Shown one piece after another: positions 33,226 through 45,589 of a stretch of DNA of 64,000 nt. Source of the stretch: Pseudopithomyces maydicus. Its lineage: Eukaryota; Ascomycota; Dothideomycetes; Pleosporales; Didymosphaeriaceae. Each line of letters begins with the position of its first letter. Position 1 is the first letter of the stretch. Position numbers and translations under genes: made by a program. The stretch covers positions 1,984,001 to 2,048,000 of the forward strand of contig JANTUC010000005.1 of NCBI GenBank assembly GCA_026873275.1, given 5' to 3'. The notes under the pieces were generated by a model, which was given only the letters and a program-made list of their open reading frames with translations, ran no database searches and was not told the DNA's origin.

Positions 33226-36200
33226 TCAAGCCTGTTGTACGCCCACGTCCGCAATCTCTATGTTCATGAACCCATTATCATCTGTCCCCGCTGGTATGCC
33301 TGCCTCCCCTTTACACTTCACTATAATCTTCAGATCTTGACTAACCTCCTCTGGCGTGGTGCCTGCCGTGAAGAACTCCTGCTTTCTCAGGTATGTCTCC
33401 TGTGGGGTGGCAGTGTCTATGTAGTCACTGCCAATGTAATAGTCCACCTGACACTTGGACATCACATTGCCCACCTTGTTGGCACTCGTCACCTTGTATT
33501 GTTTTCCGGGACACAGCGTAAGAGGCTGACTTATGGTTAATGACTTGTTGGTCGCAGCTGCAAGTACACGTGCATGCGAGCCACTGCTGGTCGTAGAATT
33601 CTCGGTCCGGAAAGTGATGAATCCATCTTCAGCTTGGGTGTTCCATCCGAAGGCTATATTATCGGCAGCGAAGGCGAAATCCGGATTAATCACTATGTTG
33701 GAGTGGTCTGAGCAGGCCTGATCAATTTGCTGTTGAGAAGCAATCTCTCCTGAGCGACGGTATGTACGAGGTAACGTAGTTGATACGGCTGTAGCACCTG
33801 GGGCTACCCCCGTCCCCGTTGGTAAAGTAGCATTGAAAGCAAATGGAGCGGAAGCAGTCGGCGCACAGGTGGAAGGACCTTCGAGCACTGTTTCATACCA
33901 GACCGTTGTGTGAGGGATCAACCTAGCTGTTGGCGTTGGGCAGTCTGTAGAACTGCTATTGAATGAAGGGGTGGACGTAAGAGATGGTATATTCCCAGTC
34001 GATAAACTAAGGGTCGCATTGAGAGGGACAACTCCGGAGCTTTTAGAAGCGCCGGTCTCCATCGCAGATGAGGTTGCATTGAAGGTGACACCAGTCGACA
34101 ACGGAATTGATGTAACAGCAAAAGAAGACCCGGTGGATAATCCGGTTCCAAGCGTGGAAGTTGAGTTAAGAGAACCCGAGGCGGTATTCGAGGCGAATAC
34201 TCCTGTAGAGAGAGGCACGGGTACTGATGCTGTACCTAGTGGAGCGCTAGAGTTGCTCGGTGGCAATATCAAAGCAGACGACGAGATGGAGCCTGTGGAA
34301 AGAGGAACCAAGATCGAGTTTGTTGCTGTCTCTACTGGTAAACTGGAGTTTACAGCGATCGGGATTGTACTTGAAGCCGCTGTTCCAGTAGGGAGGAACA
34401 CTATGGAGGTCCTAGAGATAGAACCACGTCGAGGGCCTTCCGATGCCGAGAAGTTCCCCGAGGTTGATATTGATATTGGACTTGTACCGAGAGAAGCAGT
34501 AACGAGAGGAACAGAAGTGACATTGGAGGATCCATAAGGTTGCGTTGAGTTGATAATTATTCCAGTGCTCAAAGGAATCGAAGCAACGAGAGGAGCAGTT
34601 CCTGATGATGAGAAATTTGCTGTGGCTATCACGGCTGTGCCAGATAACGTAATATTACTGCCAAGGGGCGTAGGGGAAGCTGAAGCAGAGGTGCGGCTTC
34701 TCAAACGCCCGCTACGAGCACCAAATTCGTTCTCAAAATCTGGGCCGGTACTTCTATCGCTTGCTATAGGAATATCCGAAGTTGAGTTGCTGGATAACGG
34801 TGGAATGGTTACTGATGGTTGTCCGGAGCTTCCGCTGGCCGTAGGAAACGGCGCACTTGAATTGGCCACAAGCAATGGAACGGTGTAAGATGGCTGGGTG
34901 GTGCTAATTCCAACGGAGGGAGACTTAACGCCGTAGCCATTGTTTGCAATAGTCGGCGGAGGAGGAAGTATAGTTGAGTTCGGGGCAGGTAGAGAGCCTG
35001 CAGTACCCAAAAATCCGGTAACGAGAGGAGCGGTAGCTAGTGGTACACTGCTCCGAGAAGAGGTTCTGGGTCTGCGAGTGCGAAGCCCTTCAGAGTTGGT
35101 GAACTCTTCTTCGTCTGCGCTTAATGAACTCGCGCTAGAAGTAGGAGAAATACTGACGGGCGCACTCGTCAAGTTCACAGAGGGTATAATGACACCTGTG
35201 TTACCCGTCGGTGAAAGCAAACTCGTGCCACCAACTAGCGAGGCGTTTTGTGACCCAGAAGCAACAGGTACCGTAGAAGGCAACACTATACCGTTACTGG
35301 AAGCGCCAGAAAAGAAGCCAGTCGCGCCAGAAGTTGTAAAGACGGCAGTTCCACCTGAGAAAGAGGAATTGAAGGTCAAGATTGGGGTCGCTCTAATTGA
35401 TGCCGGTAGTGAAATATTGGCTGATGGTGGTGGTATCGCACCAGTGGATGCAGCTTCCGACGAGTCAGTGCTTTCCTCATCCGTAGAATCGGGAAATTGA
35501 AAAGCACCGAAAGACCCGCCTCCCTCACCCTCCTCTTCCGTGCTGTTAGAGCTCTGTGTGGGAACAGAACTCGACGCTGTCTCCGAAATAAGCCCTGTTG
35601 ACGCGGGAATGGTAATGTTAGCCGATGCTGGTGGCAGGAAACCGGTAGAACCAGTGGAGAGAGGTAGTAATGCAGATCCAGATCCAGAGACCACATTCGT
35701 ACCCAGAGGAACTGATGTGTTGGCGCTCAAGATTGTAGGAGCAGTGCCATTTGGAGAGATAACTCCAAAGCCTTGAGATACTGATGCTACGGCGGTAGCG
35801 CCAGATAAGGCAAATGTCTGGCTGCCAGCAGGTATTGTTTCTGTGTCATTCCCATGCGGAATTATCCCGCTTGTAACTGTAGATAATTGAACGCTGGTTA
35901 CTAATGAAGTAGGAAGCTGAGTGCTGTTCACAGTATTGGGAATGGGCCCAATGGAATTGACACCGCCAGTTGACAAAATTACGTTAGAGCTTCCGGCCAG
36001 AGTAAATTGCGCGGTACCGGCGGAGCCTGAAGTAGCATTGAACCTACTGATGAATGTTCCAGCAGACGCAACTGTGCTAACTGCAGCCTCATGGGAGGAT
36101 AGTATGGCAAAGGCACCACCAGTCGAGTTCGATGTAGGGGTAGCCTCAGAAATAGCCCATTGTGAATCTGCAGACGTTCCTCCGATCCCGGTAGATTCAG

Positions 36201-38596
36201 CCGGAAAGTTGGCTACTGCAGAGCTAGTCTTGTGCGAATTGTAGCCAGGTTGAGGGGGAAGCACAAATTCCGAAGTTGGTGCTGAATCTGGACTCTCTGA
36301 TCCCACGAAAGTCGTAGAGCTTAAGCTTGCAGTGTAATTTTCAGTGGAGCTTTGGAAAGAACTATTGGTCGGGGCAGGAGGGATGAAACCTGAGCCTCCA
36401 CTGCCGAAGGCCGTGGAAATGCCGCCAGCAATAGTGAAGCCGGCCCCACCAGATGATTCCGCAACATTTTGCTGTCCGCCACTACCATCAGTGGTGTTTG
36501 AGCTTGATACCCCTTGAGATACTGTAAAAACAGCAGTGCCCTGAGAAGCAGGCGTTGTTTGATTCGATATGGTAGGACTTGCTGGAATAAAACCACCACC
36601 TTGTGTAGAATTCCAAGTGGCAGCGTTTCCTGAAAGAATGACTGAAGCAGACCCACGCGAAGCCGTTCCTTCAGAGGTGACCGACGTTCCATTGAGAAGA
36701 ATCGATTCACCGAGCAAGCTAGATGCGGATGAAGTGGGTAAGGGAGCTTCTACACCTGCGCCTGCTGTCGCATTCAATGTTACTGTAGCGAAGGCCGTTG
36801 TGAAAACCCCAGTGCCACCTGTTCCCATTGCTGAAACTGATGTAGGGAATATTACCCCAGCACCCTCGTTGCGACTGAAGGTCGATGTGCCAGAGAAAAT
36901 AGTTGTCGTTCCATTATCGACGACGTAAGTGACATCGACAAAGGCCGATGTAATGTTCTCTACAGGTTGTCTGACAACAGCGGTCTGCGGTGTATTCTTG
37001 GCAGAACAAGACCATGCAGTAGCATATACTTCCCACCATGCACTGGAAGAAGAAAACACCTCGTACCAAGTCCAGTGGTAAGCTCCATCCGATCCTGTAA
37101 ATCCACTCGACCAGAAGGTTCTAGAAACCCCACCCGTCTCGGATCGAGTGACTAAGCCCGGTGTTGATAATGAGAATCCTTTCGTGATTAGATCCCCCAA
37201 GAGCTGTGCAGTATCGACAGTGGCATTCCTTGGTCCATTTTCGAGATCAACAGACTTGCATTTGTCTGACTTTGAGGAAATTCCCGTTAACAAAACCGTC
37301 ACACTACCAGGCCGGCGTTCGAATTTGGATGCTGGCCCATGCAAGAAACATTGTCCATCAGATGTGACTGAGTCTGGTGTGAATGAAGCAGATTGGCATA
37401 GTTGTCTCTGAGCAATACTATTGATGAGTGAGCATTCTGAGGCGCAAGCTGTCTCATTTGCCACGTTCTGAATAACGGTTAAAATGTTGGAATCAGCGAT
37501 GGCGGTATCGCACAGAACGGAGTACTCGTATCGATAATCGCCAACAATAAATTGGGGGCTCAGCCCGTTCGCCTTTGAGTCCTCAGAGCCGCCTTTTGGG
37601 CATTCGAAGGGTATTCCGATCACGACTGGCACAGAGGGGCCCGTGGAAGCATCTGATGGGAATGCTGGCAAAACCGAACCACTTGCAATCACACTCACGG
37701 AAGGAGGGCTTGTAATGGAGGCAGGGATTGTCTCGATGATGGAAATGTTCGCAGAGGCAGAAGGAGACGCCGCGGAGCCGACTGAGTTGGTAGTCTGATT
37801 GAGGTTGGGAAGAACAGTGACAGTCTTGAGAATGGTGTTAGTTTGGTATTGAAACTTGACACGAAGCACATTTTTGCCCACAGTTTTGTGCTGAGTGGCA
37901 TAAGCCAGTGTGAATGAGTAGACTTAATAAACATACCTGGTTTGATACGGTGTTAGTAACCGTCGTAGTCGAGAGCGGCGCAACCGTTTCGCATGAACAC
38001 GCGTTCCCAAAACCTGACATAGCTTCTTCTTGTTTCTTGTTTGGCGTCCCTAATGCCAATGCTACAGCACCATCGCCATTTGCAATGACATCAGCCATGA
38101 TCCGATTTGCCACGGCAAATTGGGCAGCGACATTCGCGTTCCGTCGTAGAAGAGCAGCAGGCGTAATTGTTGCAATCTCAGTCACTGTCTGTGTGGTTGA
38201 CACGTGAACGGTGGATGTTGAAGTAGCTGTTCCACTGGTGAAGTTGGTGCTGCTTCCATTAGTCGAAGCTTCCAAGTAACAACAGGGTGCGTACATGGTA
38301 GCAGTGGTCAACACCGTGACTGTCGCTGGCGGAATATCGAGCAGATTGTTGCACAATACCTGTACCGCAGTGCTGGGTGCGGCGTCCAATATCTCAATGT
38401 ACAAATCATCAGTGGGGCATTTTACATCTACAAATTCAACTGCATTTTGCCTCTTGCCAAAAACTTTGCTCCACAGCCATCTCTGCAAGATGCCTTGAGC
38501 GTCGGACTTGGAGTCCTGCTCCGTGGACCAGGCCTCGGATTGTGTAGATAGGAAAAGGAGGACAGCCGAAGCCAACAACGAACGAGGAAAAATCAT
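33226..38596 (-). CDS. Giant Ser/Thr-rich secreted mucin/adhesin-like protein
   Basis: Two exons, 38596-37937 and 37890-33226 (intron 46 nt), 1774 residues. A signal peptide (MIFPRSLLASAVLLFLSTQS) and a KR site (FGKRQNAV, ~49) open the protein. A Cys-containing N-terminal region follows. A Cys-patterned segment at about 335-400 (VLCDTAIADSN, ANETACASECSL, QRQLCQSASF, GQCFLHGP) resembles a PAN/Apple module. Some 1200 residues of Ser/Thr/Gly/Pro low complexity come next, with many N-glycosylation sequons and recurring short motifs such as IPLSTG, PLSTGS, GTAVFT and SGFIPP. The last 163 residues (1612-1774) form a compact Cys-containing beta-rich module (NPDFAFAADNIAFGWN, LTLCPGKQYKV, SKCQVDYYIGS), like the carbohydrate-binding-type modules at the ends of fungal surface proteins. 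There is no GPI signal. The layout suits an extracellular matrix or attachment protein; the role is inferred. Confidence 0.8.
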
Positions 38597-39658
38597 GATA
38601 GAGCACTCAAGCGAGTGGGAGTTGCTCGGTCAGGTGACAGAATGGGCCCCTTGATCCTGAGAGACGTTAGGCTGGCAAGTAGGTACATGGTCTTTATAAG
38701 TGGCGATATCAATCAAGACACGCGATGAGGGGGCGTGTTCCGCCATCCTGACAGCCATCGAGATTAGTTCCAGGCCAGGATACGCCTTGCAGACGGGATC
38801 AGAGGTACGAATTTGGCCAAGGCGTGCAGACTGAACTGTTTCGCGTGCGAGATGACCTTGGGTGGAACATGGTGAGAATGCTGTTGGGCCCAGAGTCATG
38901 GAGGCAATCCAGATAGCCTCGTACTCAGAGAGGGTTTCTGGGATGCTTGGCACACGCGTTGCCTCTGAAGGCGGATTGGAATGTCGAGGGAGGCTGCCAA
39001 GATCCCTTGCATTTTGTCATGGGTCCCTATTTGAGGAGTGTTGAGAAGGCGGGAAGGGAGATCGCGTCGATACGCGTAGAGCTACAACGACGAAAGTAGA
39101 AAGGTAAGTTAGGGAAGCAGCACCGATGAACAGACGAAATATTGGATTGCTTGATATGGACGAGATGACTATGCGGAGAAGACAAGTGAGGATGTCGACT
39201 GTGCTGCGGTACGCTACGAGAGAGTTAAAGCACGATCAGAGCAATGTTCGACGCGGAATATGAATTGTGGCGTTTGTGCCATCGAGGAGACTATGGCAGT
39301 GAAATGGCAGCATGGAGTGGTCAATACGGGCGCGAATGTCGATACAGACGTGGTGGGTGATAAGTGGTGGGTGGCGGGTGGTGGTGAGGAGGATTGCGCG
39401 AAGAAGCGGACGAATGAGGCGCTTTCGGAGGTCGGCGGCCGCATCACATGGATGAGTGCGAACCTGGAAAGAAGCTCTGCAACATCGCAGCCAGCCTCAC
39501 CCATTGTTCGTCGTGTGCGCCGCAACATGCCCCAGCAGCCCCAACGGTGGTTGAATTCACGCTCGTTTCCGTCGTGAGCCTGCCGTTCATCCACCTCTCC
39601 CGCCTCCCGCTCGCCACACCGTCGCAAACCAACCACCAGCCCCCCGCGCGCCCATTCC
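38597..39658. promoter_or_regulatory. Divergent intergenic region between adhesin-like gene and small lipid-anchored protein gene
   Basis: About 1.06 kb containing both promoters. Several overlapping frames are open here only because of base composition; none has protein-like sequence. Confidence 0.5.
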
Positions 39659-40271
39659 ATGGGCATCTGTTCATCGTGCCTGGGCCTTGCCCGGGGACCC
39701 TCTGATGCAGAGGTAAGTGCTCCACCGCTTTCGCACACGCGCGCGTCCTGCAGTTGGTTCCATGTGCTGACGCATATCTCGCCGCCCTTGCAGCGTTCTG
39801 ACAGCTCGCATCTCCTGGGAGACCCTTACCAGCCGCAATATGGCAGCATCAACCAGCCGGGCGCTCACAGCTTGCCCCAGCCCGATCCCGAAGAAATCAG
39901 AAGGCAGAGGGACGCGCTCGAGCGCATCTGTGCTCAGACCTCTGAGTGAGTAACCGCCTGTCCACCTGCTCCAGCCGTCGGTCGCTCATCCCTTGTTTAG
40001 TAAATTGATCCATGTCTCGCAAGCCGTCTATACCGACGATAGCCACCAGTCCGAGTACCTGCGCCTCTTCAACGAGCGCTTCCCGCCCACCACCTCTGCG
40101 AGCCGCCCGTCGTCCGTGCATGCCGACCAGAACGAGGACGAGGCCACCTGGCTGGGCAACGTCGTGGCCGGCTCCAGCGAAGCCGAAGGCAGCTGGGAGC
40201 GAGTTGAGCCCATCGAGTCGGGGGCCCTGACCATCCAATTTGGCGAGGGTCTGAGCGACAGGAAACGGTAA
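39659..40271 (+). CDS. Small myristoylated/palmitoylated protein, LAMTOR1/Meh1 (EGO complex)-like
   Basis: Three exons: 39659-39712, 39794-39945, 40001-40271 (introns 81 and 55 nt), 158 residues. The N-terminus MGICSSCLG is a textbook N-myristoylation site with Cys at positions 4 and 7 for palmitoylation, as in the vacuole/lysosome anchor of the Ragulator/EGO complex. Next come LLGDPYQPQYGS and helical EEIRRQRDALERICAQTS, with DKLIHVSQAVY across the second splice site, all typical of the LAMTOR1/Meh1 family. A polar tail (FGEGLSDRKR) ends the protein. In yeast the complex holds Rag GTPases on the vacuole for TORC1 activation by amino acids. Family assignment rests on the N-terminus and the IHVSQ region, so I leave the gene symbol empty. 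Confidence 0.78.
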
Positions 40272-41178
40272 CGCCTTTGTGTCGCCCGCCGTCAGCCTTT
40301 GGGCAAGGTTTGTCGCACGCCGCTATTGCTTGTTCTACTGTGCCGGACTCCTGGGCTGTTTTGATACCCACACTACATCTCTTAGCGTCACTGTTCATGT
40401 CTCGGGCCTTTTTCTTTCCTCTGTCACACTACTGTTGGAAGAGTCGGTACTACTATGCTAATACAATCTCACTGTGTCCTATGTCATCGTTTCGCCGTGT
40501 GCATATCAAACAATGTTACCTCATCATGTTCAGAGATTTTCGTCCCAAGATTACCTGCCTGCCATCATCAGGTAAGGAACTCACTCAGATGCAGGACTTT
40601 GGACTGTCTAATTGCAGTGTGTACAGATGTAGAATTAATCTCGCCTGGCCCTCCTTCTACGTACACAAGACGACACACGTCTAACATGATGACCTCTCCT
40701 TCAACTCAAGAAAACACAAACTTGTGTTCTGAGTAATCGACAAAAGAAAATGAGGCAACCGTTGCCTCGAGAGACATCTTAATGCAAACCCAAAACAGAA
40801 AAAAGTCAACCTTTGACTCGGGAAATGTTGATGCAAAACCATGACAGAAAACAAAACAGCCTTTACCCCATGAAATGTTGATGCAAATCCATGATACAGG
40901 CATCTTGCCAAAGAAAAGAAAGTAAGCAGCCAACGCCCTGAGGAATCTTGCTGGTGTCGGACGCCAATACAAGTCCACGATTACAGGCATGTGTGCTACA
41001 GATGGTAACAACAGTCGGTGCATACAATGAGCCGGAGTTTTCATCAACGACTACAAGTCGTTAGCCGGTGATCTTCTCAAAATTTCACAATTGTCTTACC
41101 GAGTACAGTACGACGTCGACGTCAGATGCCAGTAAGAGCCACCCTGAATGATATTTCCAGGCGCTCGCATTACTTCCT
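40272..41178. other. Convergent 3' intergenic region with tandem repeat
   Basis: Between the 3' ends of the Meh1-like and the Cys-rich genes. Holds a ~50-bp three-copy repeat (listed next). No gene seen; the long minus frames across the repeat are repeat-derived. Confidence 0.6.
40752..40900. repeat. ~50-bp imperfect tandem repeat, three units, two headed by hairpins
   Basis: ATGCAAA recurs at 40782, 40831 and 40881 with the same flanks (AAATGTTG before, CCATGA after, with changes), a period of 49-51. Unit 1 starts with the perfect palindrome GAGGCAAC-C-GTTGCCTC (40752-40768). Unit 2 starts with AGTCAA-CCT-TTGACT (40804-40818), a different sequence with the same hairpin shape. Unit 3 lacks a clear stem. 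A weaker match to the end of unit 3 lies near 40971. Confidence 0.75.
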
Positions 41179-42614
41179 CTAGAGAGTGCCCATTTCCTCC
41201 TCGAACTCTTGGAGCTTCTTGGCAGCCTGGCGCTGGATGGCAGCGACGACCGTCAACGTTTCCACGTCGTTGAGATGAGCGAGTTCGAAATCGAGTCCAG
41301 GCTTGGCCAAGGCCTTGAAGGCTGGCACCATTTTCCCGTATTTCTCGTTGCCGAATTTCCGAGCGGCGCCGTTCATGGTGGAGAGCAACTCGGCTTGCTG
41401 GTCCTTGTCCAGCGTCAAGTTGTGGTGTAGGCTAGTCGCTTCGTTGTTGACAAGGTCACGGAGTGTCTCGTTCTTTTCGGTGGACGGGGTAGGTTGCTCG
41501 GCCGGAGATGTTGCGGTCTTTTCTTGTGAGTAAAACTTACATCTTCACAAAACCGTACTTACCTCTTTGGCTTCCTCCAATGGCCACTCGAAGCGCTCGT
41601 TCAGAGCCTTTCGCACTTTGGGACGTACCTTTGTCTTCATGAATTCCTCACCTGACATGCGAGGCACACCTTGACGGTCAAGTAGGGAATGCGGTCCAGG
41701 AAGTTTCGCGGGCGAACTCTCCGGTGCGGTCATGCTCTCCGGTGCGGTCGTGCCCTCCGGTCCGGGCGTGAAGCTATACAGATTAGGACCAAGAACTGAC
41801 TTGCCCTCTCGGAAGCCGCCAAACATCGATTCCATAATTTTGTCGTGTTTCGCTGAAGTGAGGTCGAGGTCCTGATCGAGGCCAGTTTCGGTCTTGTCGG
41901 AGGGAGCACTCTTATCATGCTCGGATGGCTTGGACTTTTCGAAGAGAAAGAAAGGTGGGTTCGAGGGGCCGGACTGCTCAGTACACGCGCGTTTTGTGAA
42001 GAGTTCGTTTACGACTAGTGACGGCTCTGGGAGTTTGCGTTTGCCTAGCTTACTGCTGACCGGGGACCCACTGAGCGCGTCCGCGTTTTCTTCGAGATCG
42101 TCTTCGAGCTCTGCATAACTCGTGTAGACTTTCGTCTTGCGGCCAGGGTTCTTACGTTCACCGCTGGACGGGGGTGTGATCACCTCTTTCTTTGAGCTCT
42201 GGTCACCTTGCTCCTCGGCCTTGATCTTGGCAAGCGCCGCTTCAGCTTCTTGGTCCTTGGTCGTTGCGAGGCTGCCGAGTGGAAACAATTTCTGGCGTCG
42301 AACTCGAGAGCCGCTAGAGGTTGCCGTGACTAGATTTCCGTGTGCAAGAGAGCGGCTCTGCTGCTCTCGCTCGGTTTGGCATGGTCGGCAGATCTGCCAG
42401 GTGCACCCCTTGCAACGGCGCATCATGTCGGTCGCATTGCGTTTGTCGCAAATAGAGCATTTCGCGGTGTGGATCTTCACCAAGGTGAAGTCCGCTGGGT
42501 CGGAGGAGCACCGGGTTCGGTTCGTTGCCGAACCGGATGCTGCCACGGAACCAACTTGTCCATGTCGGACTGGGGTGGAGGGGGTGCGGGCTGGGTAGGT
42601 GCTGGGGAACTCAT
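41179..42614 (-). CDS. Cys-rich putative zinc-binding protein, fungal-specific (start region frameshifted)
   Basis: Two exons, about 42614-41563 and 41517-41179 (intron 45 nt, GTAAGT donor), roughly 470 residues. Near the N-terminus is a six-Cys cluster CSICDKRNATDMMRRCKGC plus QICRPC, spaced CxxC-x11-CxxC-x4-CxxC, which suggests two zinc sites. The rest is mostly charged and low complexity (TTAPESMTAPESSPAKL), with a helical C-terminus: MSGEEFMKTKVRPKVRKAL, then FGNEKYGKMVPAFKALAK and AAKKLQEFEEEMGTL. The natural ATG at 42614 (MSSPAPTQPAPP) is out of frame with the Cys cluster. One base missing at the five-G run 42580-42584 on the plus strand would join them; otherwise translation would have to start without an ATG. 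Function is unknown. Confidence 0.7.
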
Positions 42615-42790
42615 ATTGAGCTAGGGTGCTACTTACTACTCTGGTCTTTTGGTTGGTTACCGCTATGCGGTACCTGATTCGCGGGGACTGGGAGAGAAAA
42701 CGTCAACAGGCAGACGGCGGCCGCCTTATATAGACGCTCGGGAGCGATTTCCAATCTGCTAACCGAGTATGACGAGGTGAAGTTGAAAAA

Positions 42791-42878
42791 CAGGTTGATT
42801 CTCGGTGAAGCGAGATAGAGATGAGAGATAGAGACAGGTTTATTTTTGGTGAAGCAGGATTGGGATAATAGATAGTGA
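42791..42878. repeat. 44-bp imperfect direct repeat, two copies
   Basis: Both copies begin CAGGTT and share GGTGAAGC at the same offset. Many of the differences are C/T or G/A transitions, so the copy at 42835-42878 may be a diverged duplicate. Confidence 0.55.
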
Positions 42879-44724
42879 CAGAAATAATATAGGGGCGAGA
42901 CGCGCGTGGGCAGGTCTAGACGGCAGTCGCGCGGTGAACGTGGTTCCGACCAGACCTAGGGTAAATTTGTCAGTTATCCACCGTTTCCTGAACCAGTGGT
43001 TAGGTTAACTGACCTATAGCTCTGACCGATATCACTTAGTCTTCCAAAAGACCAATCGCTCCAGTATTCCGGTTATGGAGAGTGATCCGTCTTTATTAAA
43101 TGCCCACTATCTCGTCTACGCCAGTTTGGGTGGTATTAAAGGGAAGCTATCCAATACGATTCGACCAGCGAGTGAGCGTATAGCTTGGATTATATAACAA
43201 ATGCAGGAGGCTCTGCAGTAGTGACGAAGTGCAAACGAAGGAAGATAGTGAAGATGGAAGGACAAGCATTCACAGGCCACGGGATCGCGAGCGGCTTTGC
43301 TTCGCTCTCCTGCCAAATGTAAACGAATGTTAGATAAAAAGGGAAATTCACATAGCAGATTTGATCTTATATGATGCCAAGCATCGCATCCGGGCTGTTC
43401 ATGGTCAACTGTTCGCCCGTCACAGCCGACCAATATCTATTTGCCTTTCCCTTTGCAGCTAATCCGCGTGACTCGCGGTCTCGATACAGGTACACAGGAA
43501 CCAATCTGCCGTCGCTAGTCCCGAAATAATAGACAGCTGAAGCGCAGGTACATCGATCGGAAACACTACGCGGGGACCATCAACAGGCCTCGCTGACATT
43601 TACAGCGGGCCCGGCACCCCGTTTCTGGGTCAGGGGCAAGCGCGGATGGTAAACTGAACGCGGGGTGGTCCTGTCTCATAATCGCACAGTGCGGATATTG
43701 GGTCGCTTAACGACGGCCGTTGCGCAAGAGTGCGGGAAACAACCAGTCACACCATTAGAATGTGACTGAACAGTGTGAATACCCCCTGTCTACCCATGTT
43801 TGAAACTTTGTGGATATATCTCCATGTTGCTTGGAACATGGAAACTGCATGAGCGACGTGTTACTCGCAGAGCGATACCAGAGTGAGTCTAGATATGTGG
43901 GGAGGTATAAGGAACATGTGGGCGGGATCTTATCAAGTATATTTAGAAGCTATTGGGATGATGGGACCGTGTGCGATAGAAAGCACGAACAGTAATGAGT
44001 GGGAATGAGGGGCACGGAAAGGACTGTGCCGTGTCGCTGGAGTAGCTGATTGGGTTGTGGATTTGAAGCTGAAGGAGTCAGTGCTGCAGCGTAGGGATCT
44101 GAGCTTTCGTCTATCGATGATGATGCGTCCCGGGGTCTGGCCTCGTGGAAAGGTGTTTTGACCATGCAAATCATCGCGGTCGGACTGCTTCGTGAGCTTG
44201 CGAGACTGTCATTCCAAATAATTCATCTTGCATGAAGGGACGGTCAGATGATCTAGTCTACTCGCGCTTCATTTGATATCAGTTTTTTGTGTTAAAGAAC
44301 TTCCCAGGCAATGAAGTAGTCAGCCGCCTTTCGAATGTCTAGGTACTCGGATGTGAAAGCCGGTCAAGGACGTTCAAATGTTCGTGTACATGTGTCACTG
44401 TCCCGATGCAGGCACTGATAGTTCATACCACGATGTTCGCAACGATTCTCCATTTTCGAAAGTATAAAGGCACCCTACTGTTGCATCACAAGCTCATGAA
44501 AATAATACATTTTTTTCGGACGTTGCATATGCCAACGAATCGCATCACTGACATGATGACACTACACTGTACAGAGCAGTCACTAAGCCGTTTCCGGCAC
44601 GTGGGGATTCACACTCCAGGACTTTGGGTAGGCAGCAGCAAGCGGCCTCTTCAAACAGTCTCCGCTCCAACATTTCCAACTTCCTTCAACGATCTCATAT
44701 TCGAGTAATTTGCCCGACGAGCGA

Positions 44725-44760
44725 GCGGCCTCTAGAGCGGCCTCTAGAGCGGCCTCTTGA
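44725..44760. repeat. 12-bp tandem repeat, three copies
   Basis: AGCGGCCTCTAG occurs twice exactly and a third time as AGCGGCCTCTTG, all contiguous. A related AGCGGCCTCTTC is not in tandem but lies about 90 bases upstream, near 44640. Confidence 0.9.
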
Positions 44761-45589
44761 GTCATCTCGATTCGGCGATGAACGATCAATGCGGAGTTAC
44801 CGTCACCGTCACCGGCCCATTGCCTATAATTTGCACAGCGGCCTTGTATGCCCATGCTCCAGCCAACCGTTTCCTTGGCAGCGTTGTTCGCATTGCAAAC
44901 TGACTGACGATGGAGGCGCGCTAGCCCCGGACCCAGCGACGGTGTTCATGGCTGAGGGCAAGGGTAGGACTGATGGGAGCGGTGAGCTAACCCAACCGGC
45001 CGTGTGCTATTGTCAGCTAGGGTCCTCACCATGACCAACCCGCAAATTATTGCACAAGCCGCGCTGGACTGGTGCAAGCTCACGATGCTGATGGAGAACG
45101 GCAGGATGGAGGCAGCAGCCAGCAATCGCTCGCTCGCGCAAAGCTTATGCACCGTTGGCTAGCATGGTACGCTAGGAGATTTCCTCTCTACCCGCCCTAA
45201 CAGCCTGTTTGGCAAAAACAAACAACAATCAGTCCCTACAGTTGTTTTCTGTCATCTTCGTCATATCGTATTTTGGCCTCTGGTTATTTTTGATTACTCG
45301 CGATCGCCGAGAAAGATCCTTGCGCCACTTGTGGCGTAGACTGCGCCCCTGGTCTACTCCCCCACAGAAAAACACCAAGCCCTGGAGCGGCCGCTAGTTG
45401 GATCCTAACAAGTGAACGGGCTCGCTGGCAAACGTCCGTTCCTTCAACATTAAAAGCTCTTCTCGCGATATCTCATCGTCCTTCGTTCCCTTACTTTCGA
45501 TTATTGGTTGGTGCTACCCAGCGAAGAACCCCTGCGCAAGACTAATTTCCGGGCAACAACAAGAGAAGAGTTCACGCCCAAGAATCATC

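Larger units (their letters stand above)
42615..45589. other. Large intergenic region with short repeats
   Basis: Almost 3 kb with no supported gene; all frames are short and lack protein-like sequence. Two small repeats are listed separately. The right end holds the promoter of the ABC transporter. Confidence 0.6.

Noticed and set aside
33959..36928. Several 100-190-codon plus-strand frames inside the adhesin-like gene
   Set aside because: They are antisense to the Ser/Thr-rich repeat region, where low complexity keeps the opposite strand open.
45384..45405. NotI-like GCGGCCGC next to a BamHI site GGATCC, suggestive of cloning vector
   Set aside because: Flanking sequence has no vector features, and the sites lie within ordinary upstream sequence of the ABC transporter gene; chance is sufficient.
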